DNA of 64,000 bases from Arthrobacter mangrovi (GCF_026011795.1 NZ_BRVS01000027.1:1-64000), one strand, 5' to 3'; shown: positions 1 to 7,729, counted from the stretch's first letter. Program-made: numbers and translations. The notes: generated from the letters alone by a model not told the origin.

Positions 1-330
1 GAGTCTGCAACTGCGGCCGCAGGATCCGGCAAGCAATTCCTGGTCCCGCCCCTGAAAGACAACCATCCCAAAGCAGCTCCTGTCACAGCACGAAGCGAAC
101 CCCGCCCTGTTGAACGCCACCGCGGGGGAGTGCGGCCGAAGCCGGCCGCCGCATCAGGCGACCCAACGCACCGCCTCACCCCGGCCCCCGCCGACTCTCA
201 GCCACCAACCACAGACACAAACACCCAGGCTCCACCAGACCGGCACTCCATGTCGTCAAGCTGTTCAATTGAGGGCGCGGGAAGCGTCCAACTGATTGTC
301 TCGCAACAGAATCATCGAGATCCGCATTAG
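1..330 (+). CDS. C-terminal fragment of a Pro/Ala-rich protein, 5' end outside window
   Basis: The frame is open from the first base to a TAG at 328-330, about 109 codons. It is rich in Pro, Ala, Thr and Arg and looks like a disordered tail. It meets the minus-strand replication gene tail to tail with a 4-base overlap. I do not recognise a domain. On conjugative plasmids a long relaxase (MobF/TraA type) often ends in such a tail, and no relaxase is seen elsewhere in the window, so a relaxase C-terminus is a possible identity, but this is inference. It could also be a chance open frame in GC-rich DNA. Confidence 0.35.
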   Translation, partial: ESATAAAGSGKQFLVPPLKDNHPKAAPVTARSEPRPVERHRGGVRPKPAAASGDPTHRLTPAPADSQPPTTDTNTQAPPDRHSMSSSCSIEGAGSVQLIVSQQNHRDPH

Positions 331-2180
331 GAAGCACGTGGATAAACAAATGCAGTGAGAGATGTAGTCTCATCCGGGGGACCGGAGTGGTCGAAGTACT
401 CGTATTCATCCGTGACTTTAGCTAGCACTGCTTCACGGGCAAGGGAACGTCGAAGAAGCCACTGATGCCAGACGGATCGCTCGTGCGAATATCGCTTTAG
501 CTGGGCTGCTACAGCCATCTGAACACCGAATCGCTCGGCTAAAAGCTCCAGACTCGTCTCGTGAACGATTCTCCAGCGACCGTCAATCCGCTGGATCATG
601 TTCCAGGCCGCCATCAACTCCAATGCCTGTGTCACCGCTCTGGACGATAGCCCAGCAATCCTAGCGATTTCCGTACTGTTCAAAGGGAGATCGGCCTGTT
701 CGATTGCTTCATAAGCGAAAGCTGCCACAGAGCCCAGCTCGCGGAAAACGGGGCGTAATGCATGAATCTTGCCTGGCCGCCACGATCTCTCTTCTGCCCT
801 CTCCCTCAGGCAGTCCGGGATTACCAGTTCATACATGTCTGCATAAACTCCTCTCCCTTCCCTGGCAAGCCGAATCAATCTCACCTCTGCATCTGAAAGC
901 TGTCGCAATAACTTCGCAACCGTTGTCTCGTGAACACCAACGGCTACGGCCAGAGATCGAACCCCGAATTCGATGAACCTGCTGCCAGTCTTAGCAGCTG
1001 CTTCTCCCATGGCACGAAGCAGTAGACGAATGCCCAGTCCGGCCCTTGACCCAACCCAGCTTTGTTCGAAAAGAGCTAAGGCGTTACGCCAGGAGAGTAG
1101 ATATTCGTACTCCGCAGGAGATTTGGTTTGAGGGAGCAAACTTACATGCGGGGGGTGTGTATTGGGCGGGCTTGTGTAGCTTTTATGCCTAGTTTGATTC
1201 CCTCCGCTTCTGGCCTGTTGTTTTTTCTTCTGTTCTCGGACATAGGTCACGGCTACTTGCCAGTCTCGGCGTAGGGCCTTGCTGCGATTTGCTGGTGAGT
1301 ACCGTGAGTAGAACGCAGTCATGCCGGCCCAGACGTTCTGGTGCATACGCTGTTGCACCTGCACGAGTGTCCATCCCGCTGCTGCGGCCGATGCCAAAAC
1401 GCCTTGGCGAGCTTCTGAGGGGCTGTTGTATCGAGTGGGGTCGTAATTGCCGGTCCGTGCTGTTTGTTCTTTGCTCGTCGATAGTGGGCGGGGCCCTGCC
1501 GCCAGCGGTAGTGCTTCGCTGTCTTCTATAAGTTCGAGCGGTCGCAGCCGGCGTTGCCGGATGAGCGCCAGCTCCGGTTCGAGGCCTTTGTAGAGCTTCG
1601 CCCAGGCAGTCCAATTGTTGCGTTGTGCGCGGGCAATCTCGTAGGCAACGTTGAGGCTCATAGTGAGCCTTTGGTATCCACCCTTTTTCCAGACGCTGCC
1701 AGGCACGCGAATTGCGCCAGTGCTTGCATTCTCATGAGGTCCTGGGTCGAGGCTGGTGTGGCGTTTTGCTAGGGCCTGCACAAATTCCTTGGCCTCAGTG
1801 AACGCGACGCCGAAGTTGAGAGGGATGTATAGATGACGACCACCGCTCGGGGATTGGTCTTCGATCCATCTCACTTCGTTGGCGGAGAACCACGTCCGTA
1901 GGTTGAGGTAGTCGTTATTGACCTTGTCTGTGCCCCCGCCCTTGATGTCGAGGTCTAGGCAGATCGTACGAACGAGCCCATCCCTACCGCAGGTCCTTAC
2001 TGCGGCAGGGAAGGACGGCAGCGAATCGGTGAGGTCACGTTCTCCGCTGTCGCGGTATGTCTTGCCGCCGTCTTTGGATAAACGGACGCGCGGCTGCGAC
2101 GCGATCAGCGGAGCTAGGGCGCGCCATTCGGCTTGAGCCTGTTCTCTTTCCGATGAGTAGAGGGTGTTTCCGTTCGACAC
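327..2180 (-). CDS. Plasmid replication initiator with primase-polymerase-like domain
   Basis: 617 residues. The N-terminal part looks like an archaeo-eukaryotic-type primase (PrimPol) fold: an acidic pair in LDLDIKG (Asp76, Asp78) is followed by SPSGGRHLYIPL (Ser112, His116), the usual D-x-D and S-x-H nucleotide-binding motifs. The C-terminal third (about residues 470-560) reads as a winged helix-turn-helix (LNSTEIARIAGLSSRAVTQ). This layout is typical of replication initiators of actinobacterial plasmids, where the protein binds the origin and primes synthesis. It is transcribed away from the small regulators at 2.4-2.9 kb. Replication initiator is well supported by architecture; the exact Rep class is not. 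Confidence 0.75.
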   Translation of the reverse strand: MSNGNTLYSSEREQAQAEWRALAPLIASQPRVRLSKDGGKTYRDSGERDLTDSLPSFPAAVRTCGRDGLVRTICLDLDIKGGGTDKVNNDYLNLRTWFSANEVRWIEDQSPSGGRHLYIPLNFGVAFTEAKEFVQALAKRHTSLDPGPHENASTGAIRVPGSVWKKGGYQRLTMSLNVAYEIARAQRNNWTAWAKLYKGLEPELALIRQRRLRPLELIEDSEALPLAAGPRPLSTSKEQTARTGNYDPTRYNSPSEARQGVLASAAAAGWTLVQVQQRMHQNVWAGMTAFYSRYSPANRSKALRRDWQVAVTYVREQKKKQQARSGGNQTRHKSYTSPPNTHPPHVSLLPQTKSPAEYEYLLSWRNALALFEQSWVGSRAGLGIRLLLRAMGEAAAKTGSRFIEFGVRSLAVAVGVHETTVAKLLRQLSDAEVRLIRLAREGRGVYADMYELVIPDCLRERAEERSWRPGKIHALRPVFRELGSVAAFAYEAIEQADLPLNSTEIARIAGLSSRAVTQALELMAAWNMIQRIDGRWRIVHETSLELLAERFGVQMAVAAQLKRYSHERSVWHQWLLRRSLAREAVLAKVTDEYEYFDHSGPPDETTSLTAFVYPRAS

Positions 2181-2245
2181 GCCATGAGGGTGCGTTTCGA
2201 AGGCATCACGCTCTGTAAAAAGGTGTGCGTGTATGATGGAATCAA

Positions 2246-2257
2246 CTCCATATGGAG
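2246..2257. promoter_or_regulatory. 12-bp perfect palindrome upstream of the replication gene
   Basis: CTCCATATGGAG lies 66 bases upstream of the replication gene start, in the 195-base gap between it and the ribbon-helix-helix gene. Position suggests an operator or part of the rep promoter; no iteron array was seen, so I do not call it an origin. Confidence 0.4.
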
Positions 2258-2344
2258 AAGGGCATGAAAATACCCGGTATCTGTATGAAGCTCTTCGTTG
2301 AGGAGACTTGGCGGAATCGCAACGATGAGCTTGGATAACTTCAT

Positions 2345-2372
2345 AGGAAGGCCCGCAACCGCGGGCCTTCCT
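2345..2372 (-). terminator. Hairpin terminator after the ribbon-helix-helix gene
   Basis: A perfect 12-bp stem (AGGAAGGCCCGC, 2345-2356, pairing with 2361-2372) with an AACC loop starts three bases past the stop of the minus-strand regulator. There is no long T run on either side, so it may act through stem strength alone. Confidence 0.7.
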
Positions 2373-2375
2373 CGT

Positions 2376-2603
2376 TTAACTGGCTCGGCTGATAGGCAAA
2401 GCCTCCTGACCGTACAGCGAGTCGAGATCAATGGTCATCAGGTGTTCGTGCATGACACGTGCAACGTAATCGCTGACCGTGCTTCCTTCCGCTTCCGCGA
2501 CGCTTCGGAGTTTGTCGGCGTCAGGTACTGGCATGCGGGCTCCAATGAGGTGGCGTTCACCCTTGCTGCGGCGCCCGCCACGACGATTTCCTGAAATAGC
2601 CAT
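2376..2603 (-). CDS. Small ribbon-helix-helix (CopG/Arc-like) DNA-binding protein
   Basis: 75 residues from the ATG at 2603. After a basic N-terminus (GNRRGGRRSKGERH) comes a pattern typical of ribbon-helix-helix proteins: a short strand (LIGARMPV), then helices DADKLRSVAEAEG and TVSDYVARVMHEHL. Plasmids often use such proteins for copy control or as antitoxins. A longer reading from 2666 would run through the palindrome at 2617-2631, so the shorter start is preferred: the operator then sits just upstream of the start. No toxin partner is apparent; the next gene upstream is unknown. Confidence 0.65.
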   Translation of the reverse strand: MAISGNRRGGRRSKGERHLIGARMPVPDADKLRSVAEAEGSTVSDYVARVMHEHLMTIDLDSLYGQEALPISRAS

Positions 2604-2616
2604 GTCGTAATTCAAA

Positions 2617-2631
2617 CGGTTACTGTAACCG
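2617..2631. promoter_or_regulatory. 15-bp palindrome, putative operator of the ribbon-helix-helix gene
   Basis: CGGTTAC and GTAACCG flank a single central base, 14 bp upstream of the proposed ATG at 2603. Autoregulation by the adjacent ribbon-helix-helix protein is the simplest reading. The site overlaps the 3' end of the upstream gene. Confidence 0.6.
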
Positions 2632-2889
2632 ATTGAGGTGAAGCTGTTCGGCGTGTCGGAAAACACCGGGTTGATCCTTCAAATTAGGCGCAACGCCAGC
2701 GCTGAACTCAGTTGCAGGGGTGCGCTGACTACTCGATGGAGGCAGTGCCAGGTCAGCTTTTGCTGTGGGGGAGCCGAGCAGCAGCACATGTCCATAGCAG
2801 CCATGCTCTAGTGACAGAGTCTCGTGGTCGTAAATTGAAGCCGTAAGAAGGTCTGCCGGTCGTGCTGGAACGCCCTCGATTCGACGCAT
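2620..2889 (-). CDS. Hypothetical protein
   Basis: 89 residues with no domain I recognise. Supported mainly by an excellent ribosome binding site (GAGGAAGG, a few bases before the ATG at 2889) and its place directly upstream of, and in line with, the ribbon-helix-helix gene. The first half is moderately hydrophobic (HGCYGHVLLLGSPTAK); the second half is Ser/Pro rich. It could be the first gene of a two-gene regulatory unit. Confidence is modest because the composition is not distinctive. Confidence 0.45.
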   Translation of the reverse strand: MRRIEGVPARPADLLTASIYDHETLSLEHGCYGHVLLLGSPTAKADLALPPSSSQRTPATEFSAGVAPNLKDQPGVFRHAEQLHLNRLQ

Positions 2890-2987
2890 GTTTCCTTCCT
2901 CGTGCTAAACAGGTCAGTGAGTTGCTCGATGAACGGGCCCTGCTGTTTCGGCTTTCAGGCGCGGGTACCGCTCAATAGGTAGTGTAC

Positions 2988-3012
2988 TCACACATGCGTG
3001 AATCATGTGTGA
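2988..3012. promoter_or_regulatory. 25-bp palindromic operator upstream of the ImmA/IrrE cassette
   Basis: Perfect 9-bp arms (TCACACATG and CATGTGTGA) around 7 bases, placed 22 bases before the preferred start of the protease gene. A second site of the same length and design lies after the cassette at 5559-5583; the two agree at 20 of 25 positions. The Xre-type protein encoded in the cassette is the natural candidate ligand. Confidence 0.7.
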
Positions 3013-3034
3013 AAGTTCGTGTAGTGGAGATGTA

Positions 3035-3538
3035 ATGCGAAGAAGTAGGGATGGAGCCCCAGAGGCACGCCTCCCACGTCGAGTGCCTCAGGCCGCTGTG
3101 AATCAGCTTCAACTAGCGGGCCACGTAACCTTCGAGCGGCTCCTTGAAGCAGTGGAAATCGCGCATGGCAAACCTATTACTATTCGGATCGTCCCCGAGT
3201 CCGTCATTCCTGGCCTTTCCGGACTTTGGCTCGAAACGGATCTAAAATCCCACATCCTCGTTCCACAAGATCACTCGGAACTGCACCGGCTGCACGTGAT
3301 CTGCCACGAGTTCGGCCATATCCTGCTGCAGCATGACGGGTGCGACGGCCTCGCTGCTTCCATGCCCTCAGTCTTCAATCATCTGGGGCAGAGGAAAGGC
3401 ATCAAGCGGATGCTTGCCCGATCCCCACAATGGAATGGTGTGGAAAAGGCCGCCGAGGAAGTCGCTTACCTGCTTTCTGGGTTGGTGCTGGTCAGGCCAA
3501 CTGCACCGACCAGTGACTTCGAAAAGGTCTTTGGATGA
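3035..3538 (+). CDS. ImmA/IrrE family metallo-endopeptidase
   Basis: 167 residues from ATG 3035, which has GGAG five bases upstream; an earlier ATG at 3005 lies inside the operator and is less likely. The zinc motif HEFGH is at residues 91-95, followed by a conserved-looking acidic helix (KAAEEVAYLLSG) that may supply the third ligand. ImmA-type proteases cleave Xre-type repressors in mobile elements, and IrrE-type ones control stress responses. Here an Xre-type gene lies three genes downstream in the same operon, so it is the likely target. Its stop overlaps the next start by 4 bases (ATGA). Confidence 0.85.
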   Translation: MRRSRDGAPEARLPRRVPQAAVNQLQLAGHVTFERLLEAVEIAHGKPITIRIVPESVIPGLSGLWLETDLKSHILVPQDHSELHRLHVICHEFGHILLQHDGCDGLAASMPSVFNHLGQRKGIKRMLARSPQWNGVEKAAEEVAYLLSGLVLVRPTAPTSDFEKVFG

Positions 3539-4530
3539 GCCTGCTGCAGATATTGCCTGCTCTCATCCTTTGGACGGTGGTGATTATCCGGATCGTTGGG
3601 CTGAGGTTCGGGTGGAAGCCGGGCATTCTCACTGCGATGCTTCCCGTATCGATCGGCACGACACTGAATATTGATCCGATGTACCTAGCCGTTGACGCCC
3701 TATTGGGCGGGCGAAATATTCTGAACCTGGTCGTCCACATCGTGTTGGGGCTTGGCATGACCGAGCTTAGCCGCCTGATCGTTGGTGCAACGGGAGCGTC
3801 AAACGCCCGCTGGCTTCTCCTGGTACTGGCGGGACTCGCGCTATCGATTCTCCAGACAGTCCTGCTGCTCGCTTCGGAAACACCCGGATCTGCAACTAAC
3901 TTCACGGACGTTTTCGCGGGTATCCCAACTATCGGTTGGTATCAGAGCCTCTTCTTCGCCTGGATCGGGCTAATCACGGGTTACACCGGCATCGAATGCC
4001 TACGCCGGGACAGGACAGGCGAAACCGTGTCCTTTCGCGTCGGGTTCGACATCACTGCCGTCTCTTGCCTTATCGGAGTTCTGGCAGTCGGGGTCAAGCT
4101 GCTTCTGGTGGCACAGGAGGCAACTGGGATAGACAGCTACGTCTCGAATACTGTTTACGTGGGTTACCGGGCGCTGGTCGCGCTGACCCTGGTTGGCTTC
4201 GCTGTGGGCTTTGCGCTTCCTGCGTACCAGCGCATTCGACTGCAGTCGGCCGAGCACACGCGAATACGGAGCGCTCTTAGGAGGCTTCGACCCATTGTCA
4301 GCCGGCTCGTTGAAACGGATGCGGGTCAACGGGCCCGGGAAGGAGCGGCGCTCAGTCTGCGACCGCGGGCCTGTAGGAACCAGCTGTACCGATGGGTGAT
4401 CTTTATTGACGACATACGGGTTCAAAGTCCGGAACTTCTGTCAGCCGAAGAAATCGAGTTAGTAGACAACATTGAGGCAAGAATTGCACGCTCAGGTCCG
4501 GTTAGCGCCAAAGTTCAGACTGGCAGCTAG
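3535..4530 (+). CDS. MAB_1171c-like polytopic membrane protein (DUF6545-type C-terminus)
   Basis: 331 residues. About seven hydrophobic segments fill residues 1-230, followed by a soluble tail with the pattern LYRWVIFIDDIR and then SAEEIELVDNIEARI, which resembles the C-terminal domain of the MAB_1171c family. That family is annotated as putative transporters and is commonly seen beside ImmA/IrrE and Xre genes in actinobacteria, as here. Biochemical function is unknown. Translationally coupled to the protease (ATGA) and overlapped by the next gene. Confidence 0.65.
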   Translation: MSLLQILPALILWTVVIIRIVGLRFGWKPGILTAMLPVSIGTTLNIDPMYLAVDALLGGRNILNLVVHIVLGLGMTELSRLIVGATGASNARWLLLVLAGLALSILQTVLLLASETPGSATNFTDVFAGIPTIGWYQSLFFAWIGLITGYTGIECLRRDRTGETVSFRVGFDITAVSCLIGVLAVGVKLLLVAQEATGIDSYVSNTVYVGYRALVALTLVGFAVGFALPAYQRIRLQSAEHTRIRSALRRLRPIVSRLVETDAGQRAREGAALSLRPRACRNQLYRWVIFIDDIRVQSPELLSAEEIELVDNIEARIARSGPVSAKVQTGS

Positions 4531-5077
4531 TTTCTCGAAAGCGTTCGCCCCCGCGGTTGTTCTGCTGGTGGTCATTGTCCTGGCTGGAGTGAAGGCCGGC
4601 CTCGGTCCCTTGGGCGTCCTTGCGCTTGCCGTCGGCACCATCGTCATCCCTGGATTCACCTACAAGAAATACGCTCTGATCTCTACGCTGCTGGGTTTAC
4701 CCGGAACATGGCGAACTAGAGTGGTTACAATACTGACAGTTGTTGGGGTAGTTGCTTGTGCCTTGCTGAACGTCCCGGCCCCTGTTCCTGCAACAGTCAT
4801 AGGACTAGTTGCAGGCAACGCGGGGTTGGCTTTGGCACGACGCTGGATGAACGCCTCGGCCCATGTATCAGTTATAATCTTCGCGGCCCTCTGGGGAACG
4901 GCAGTATTCGGCCCGGCCCTTGGTTGGCTGTTGGTACTATCGCCGATGATGATGGCGAGCCGAACCGCCCTGAAGGAACACACATGGGGCGAAGCCTTAG
5001 CCGGCGCCCTTATCGGAACAGTCACCTTCGGCTGTTTCGTCGGAGCTACAAATTGGAGCTGGCTTGAGCGATTTTGA
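4472..5077 (+). CDS. PAP2-like integral membrane protein, degenerate
   Basis: 201 residues from a TTG at 4472, overlapping the upstream gene by 59 bases. Five or six membrane segments. Two stretches recall phosphatidic acid phosphatase 2 proteins: NASAHVSVIIFAALWG (compare the PSGH-type motif) and SRTALKEHTWGEALAGALIG (compare SR-x5-H plus the following helix). The first PAP2 motif (K-x6-RP) is missing and the second lacks the usual PSGH, so catalytic activity is doubtful. The start is uncertain; no clear ribosome binding site precedes the TTG, consistent with coupling. Confidence 0.55.
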   Translation: MRQELHAQVRLAPKFRLAASFSKAFAPAVVLLVVIVLAGVKAGLGPLGVLALAVGTIVIPGFTYKKYALISTLLGLPGTWRTRVVTILTVVGVVACALLNVPAPVPATVIGLVAGNAGLALARRWMNASAHVSVIIFAALWGTAVFGPALGWLLVLSPMMMASRTALKEHTWGEALAGALIGTVTFGCFVGATNWSWLERF

Positions 5078-5495
5078 TCTGTCGCCGGAGCGGACCGCGG
5101 GGATCCGCCGAGCAGAAACGCTCGCACGGAAGATCAGTCTTCTGCTGGACGTGATCATGTCGGAAAGCGGTAAGCCCTTTGACTACCCGGCTATCCGTGA
5201 TGGGGCTCAGAAGGCCGGCTACTATCTTTCGCGGACCAGATGGTCGCTGCTGAAGGCGGGCAAAGAGCAGGTGGTCCCGGACGAAGCGCTGCGCGCAATA
5301 GCCTCTGTCTTCGACGTGGACCCAGAATATCTTCTTCAGGACGGCGGCAAATTGCCTGAACGAGTAGAAGCTGAACTCGAGCTGCTGCGCAGTATGAGGC
5401 GAGCGGAAGTGCGAAACTTCGCGGCCCGCGCCCTGGGTCCGGTCGATCCGGAAGCGCTGAAGGCGATCACCAGAATTTTGGACGAGGAAAGCTGA
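5064..5495 (+). CDS. Xre/EspR-like helix-turn-helix regulator
   Basis: 143 residues from TTG 5064, with GGAG five bases upstream. The core (residues about 20-95) matches actinobacterial Xre-type proteins: AIRDGAQKAGYYLSRTRWSL, then a helix, then EALRAIASVFDVDPEYLLQD, the usual closing helix and D-P-E-Y-L turn. A charged C-terminal region (about 100-140) probably dimerises. As last gene of the ImmA/IrrE cassette it is the expected substrate of the protease and the likely binder of the two flanking 25-bp palindromes. Confidence 0.75.
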   Translation: MSDFDLSPERTAGIRRAETLARKISLLLDVIMSESGKPFDYPAIRDGAQKAGYYLSRTRWSLLKAGKEQVVPDEALRAIASVFDVDPEYLLQDGGKLPERVEAELELLRSMRRAEVRNFAARALGPVDPEALKAITRILDEES

Positions 5496-5558
5496 GCCGT
5501 CAGGCAACCCTACGATTCATTCGAGCGAGACGTATTAACGCTTCCTTCTGAGGGGTGT

Positions 5559-5583
5559 TCACGCATGTGTGACACATGCGTGA
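5559..5583. promoter_or_regulatory. Second 25-bp palindrome, downstream of the Xre gene
   Basis: Perfect 12-bp arms (TCACGCATGTGT and ACACATGCGTGA) around one base. Shares the pattern TCACRCATGYGTGA, two variable bases, CATGYGTGA with the site at 2988-3012. No convincing gene starts just downstream on the plus strand; the next gene on that side is the minus-strand regulator ending at 5651. Confidence 0.7.
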
Positions 5584-5650
5584 TAAGCTCGGCGCGATGC
5601 ACCCGGACGCTCGTAAAGACCCATCCAGTGAGTGCCCCCTAGGGCGCACT

Positions 5651-5995
5651 TCATTCACCCAACAAAAACCTCATGTATATGAGTCCCTGCTCGCGCAGCT
5701 TGGCGAGGTCAATGAAGTAAAGAACGCGCTGTCCGCTGCGTTCACCGACCTCACCGCCCGCGGAGACGACCCCTTCAGCTTCAAGAGTCTTGATATGGGT
5801 GTAGACCTGCCGATAGTCGACCCCGATTCGCCTTGCGATATTTCCCGTGGTGTCACCGTCCGGGTGCCGGGCCAGGTCACGGATAACCGCCGCCCTCAGG
5901 GTGTTCGCATTGAAAACACTCAAAGCGTTTCCAACCTCATTGGGCAGTCCGGAAATCGGCTTGTAGATGCGCGGCACTCCATAATTCTCGCCCAC
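5651..5995 (-). CDS. Winged helix-turn-helix transcriptional regulator (ArsR/MarR-like)
   Basis: 114 residues from a GTG at 5995. The middle reads as a winged helix: RAAVIRDLARHPDGDTTGNI, a recognition segment IGVDYRQVYTHIKTLEAEGV, then a wing (SGQRVLYFIDL). It is transcribed divergently from the conjugation operon, with palindromic sites between the two, so it probably represses both itself and the transfer genes. No metal-binding cysteines are present. The start is uncertain, as no good ribosome binding site is seen. Confidence 0.75.
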   Translation of the reverse strand: MGENYGVPRIYKPISGLPNEVGNALSVFNANTLRAAVIRDLARHPDGDTTGNIARRIGVDYRQVYTHIKTLEAEGVVSAGGEVGERSGQRVLYFIDLAKLREQGLIYMRFLLGE

Positions 5996-6015
5996 CTGTG
6001 CGAGTCGCTGAACTT

Positions 6016-6059
6016 ACATCATCGTTTAGGTGATGTTAGCATCACTTTAAAAGTGATGC
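6016..6059. promoter_or_regulatory. Operator region between winged-helix regulator and conjugation operon
   Basis: Two inverted repeats built on the same half-site. 6039-6059 is perfect: GCATCACTTT, one base, AAAGTGATGC. Upstream, ACATCA (6016-6021) and TGATGT (6031-6036) form a weaker site. Both share ATCA/TGAT halves. The region lies 22 bases upstream of the regulator start and 40 bases before the first transfer gene, a layout expected of a divergent, repressor-controlled promoter. Confidence 0.7.
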
Positions 6060-6098
6060 TTGCCTTATCCTTTCCACTGCTTAGAAGGGGGATCGGTC

Positions 6099-7178
6099 GT
6101 GAAACCGACAGGTCTCGTGACCGGGGCGGTCGCTTCGGCGCCCGTGTTGTCTATTGGGCTGATCTTCGCGTTAATGCAGCAGCCGGCCGGGTCCGAGCCC
6201 GCGTCGGCCGTATGTGCAGCGGCCGTTTCAGCGGCAGTCGACGGCAATACCGCGGTTGAGGGGTACTCGGCAGAGCAGCTGAAGAATGCTGCAGCCATCA
6301 TCAATGCCGGCGAGAGGCTGGACCTGCCGGCTAGAGGGCAGATGATCAGCGTGATGGTGGCCTTGGGTGAGTCCGGCCTGAGGGTACTAGACCATGGCGA
6401 TGGTCCAGGCCCGGATTCCCGGGGATTGTTCCAGCAGCGGGACAACGGCGCCTGGGGCTCATACGAGGACCGTATGGACCCGGCCGTTAGCGCCACCAAC
6501 TTCATCAGGGCCCTTCAGAGAGTCGACGGCTGGGAGTTGCTGGAGCCCACCCTCGCGGCCAACCGGGTGCAGCGTAACGCCGACCCGTATCACTATGAGA
6601 AGTTCTGGCCGGCCTCGGTCAAAATCGTCGAGGCCATCTCGGACGAGGACATCTCCCTTGAGGGCAGCGGCTGTGGCGTTATCGGCAGCGCGGGGGTCGG
6701 GGATGACCTGCCGTGGAAGGACGCGCCGACCTGGCGTCAGGTTGGCGTCAACGACGCGAGCACGTCCCCGCTCGGCTTGTACAACCGGGAGTGCGTCGAC
6801 TTCGCCCTCTGGCGGGTGAACCAGCAGCTGGGCAGTACCAGCGCGCCGTTCAGGCTCCACAACAGCACCTTCCGCCCCGATGGAAAGAATCTGGGATCGG
6901 CGCTGACCTGGAAAGACGGCTGGAACGCCAAGGGCTGGCCCACGGGCAGCACGCCGCGTGCCGGCGCGATCGTCTGGTATGCCCCCGGCACCGGCGGTGC
7001 CGATCCGACGTTCGGGCACGTGGCCGTGGTCAAGGAAGTCAGGGACGACGGCACCTTCATCGAGGAGGGCTACAACGGCAATCCTGCCCCGAACAATCAC
7101 ACCTACTACACCCGCACGGTCAACAATGCGGCCCCCAACGCATTCCTATACCTGCCCGCTCAGGAGGAGAAAAAGTGA
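6099..7178 (+). CDS. Bifunctional cell-wall hydrolase: lysozyme-like domain plus CHAP domain (conjugation)
   Basis: 359 residues from GTG 6099, preceded by GGGGGA; an upstream TTG at 6060 lies against the operator and is rejected. An N-terminal membrane anchor (about residues 7-26) precedes a lysozyme/transglycosylase-like domain (about 55-180) with the likely catalytic Glu91 in ALGESGL, and a C-terminal CHAP amidase/peptidase domain (about 205-350) with Cys232 (NRECVDFALW) and His307 (FGHVAVV). Such enzymes open peptidoglycan for the secretion channel, like VirB1-type proteins. First gene of the transfer operon; its stop overlaps the next start. Confidence 0.85.
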   Translation: MKPTGLVTGAVASAPVLSIGLIFALMQQPAGSEPASAVCAAAVSAAVDGNTAVEGYSAEQLKNAAAIINAGERLDLPARGQMISVMVALGESGLRVLDHGDGPGPDSRGLFQQRDNGAWGSYEDRMDPAVSATNFIRALQRVDGWELLEPTLAANRVQRNADPYHYEKFWPASVKIVEAISDEDISLEGSGCGVIGSAGVGDDLPWKDAPTWRQVGVNDASTSPLGLYNRECVDFALWRVNQQLGSTSAPFRLHNSTFRPDGKNLGSALTWKDGWNAKGWPTGSTPRAGAIVWYAPGTGGADPTFGHVAVVKEVRDDGTFIEEGYNGNPAPNNHTYYTRTVNNAAPNAFLYLPAQEEKK

Positions 7179-7687
7179 AAAAGCACCTGCCCCTCATCGC
7201 GGTGGCCCTGCTCTGCGCTGCGTGTGCACCGGCAGTCGACACCACCCCGGCACCGGCAGGACCACCCGGCACCACGCCGTCCGCGCCCGTCTCGCTCAGC
7301 GCCGGGAGCGGCCCGCAGGCCCCCGGCGGCACAGCTCCGGCCACCACCGGCATCAGCTGGAATCAGGCCAGCAAGGAGAAGGCTGTCGACGTCGCGGAGA
7401 AGGCCATGGCCGACTACGCCCGCCCTGCCGTGGAAGACAACCAGTGGGCCAATGATCTTGCCCGCTGGCTAACCCCGCGGGCGACCGCCGACTACTCAAC
7501 CGTCGACCCGGCCAACATCCCGGCGACCCGCATCACCGGCACCGCCACACTGACCGTCGACGAAACCAACGGCTACGGCGTCACCGCGAAGGTCCCCACC
7601 AACGCCGGCACCTACACCCTGCAGCTGCTCCGCACGGGCCGAGATGCCCCGTGGCAGGTCAATCGTTTCACTTCACCAACGCCCTAA
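7175..7687 (+). CDS. Conjugation-associated lipoprotein
   Basis: 170 residues from GTG 7175, with a strong GGAGGAG site and a 4-base overlap with the gene before. The signal peptide ends in a lipobox (LLCAAC, Cys17), followed by a Pro/Thr/Gly-rich linker (about 20-60) and a small globular domain (about 62-170). The C-terminal domain, with alternating strands (RITGTATLTVDE, GTYTLQLLR), might be NTF2-like, as in VirB8/TcpC-type proteins, but that is inference. Probably a membrane-tethered channel component. Confidence 0.7.
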   Translation: MKKHLPLIAVALLCAACAPAVDTTPAPAGPPGTTPSAPVSLSAGSGPQAPGGTAPATTGISWNQASKEKAVDVAEKAMADYARPAVEDNQWANDLARWLTPRATADYSTVDPANIPATRITGTATLTVDETNGYGVTAKVPTNAGTYTLQLLRTGRDAPWQVNRFTSPTP

Positions 7688-7729
7688 GCACCGCCCCTGT
7701 CCACCTCACCCACGTAAAGGAAAAAGTTC

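Noticed and set aside
5816-6036. Possible CRISPR or iteron array around the small palindromes
   Set aside because: Only two related inverted repeats, no regularly spaced direct repeats.
5576-6259. 227-codon plus-strand frame starting in the second 25-bp palindrome
   Set aside because: Antisense to the winged-helix regulator and runs into the CHAP gene; no protein-like pattern. An RNA from here remains possible.
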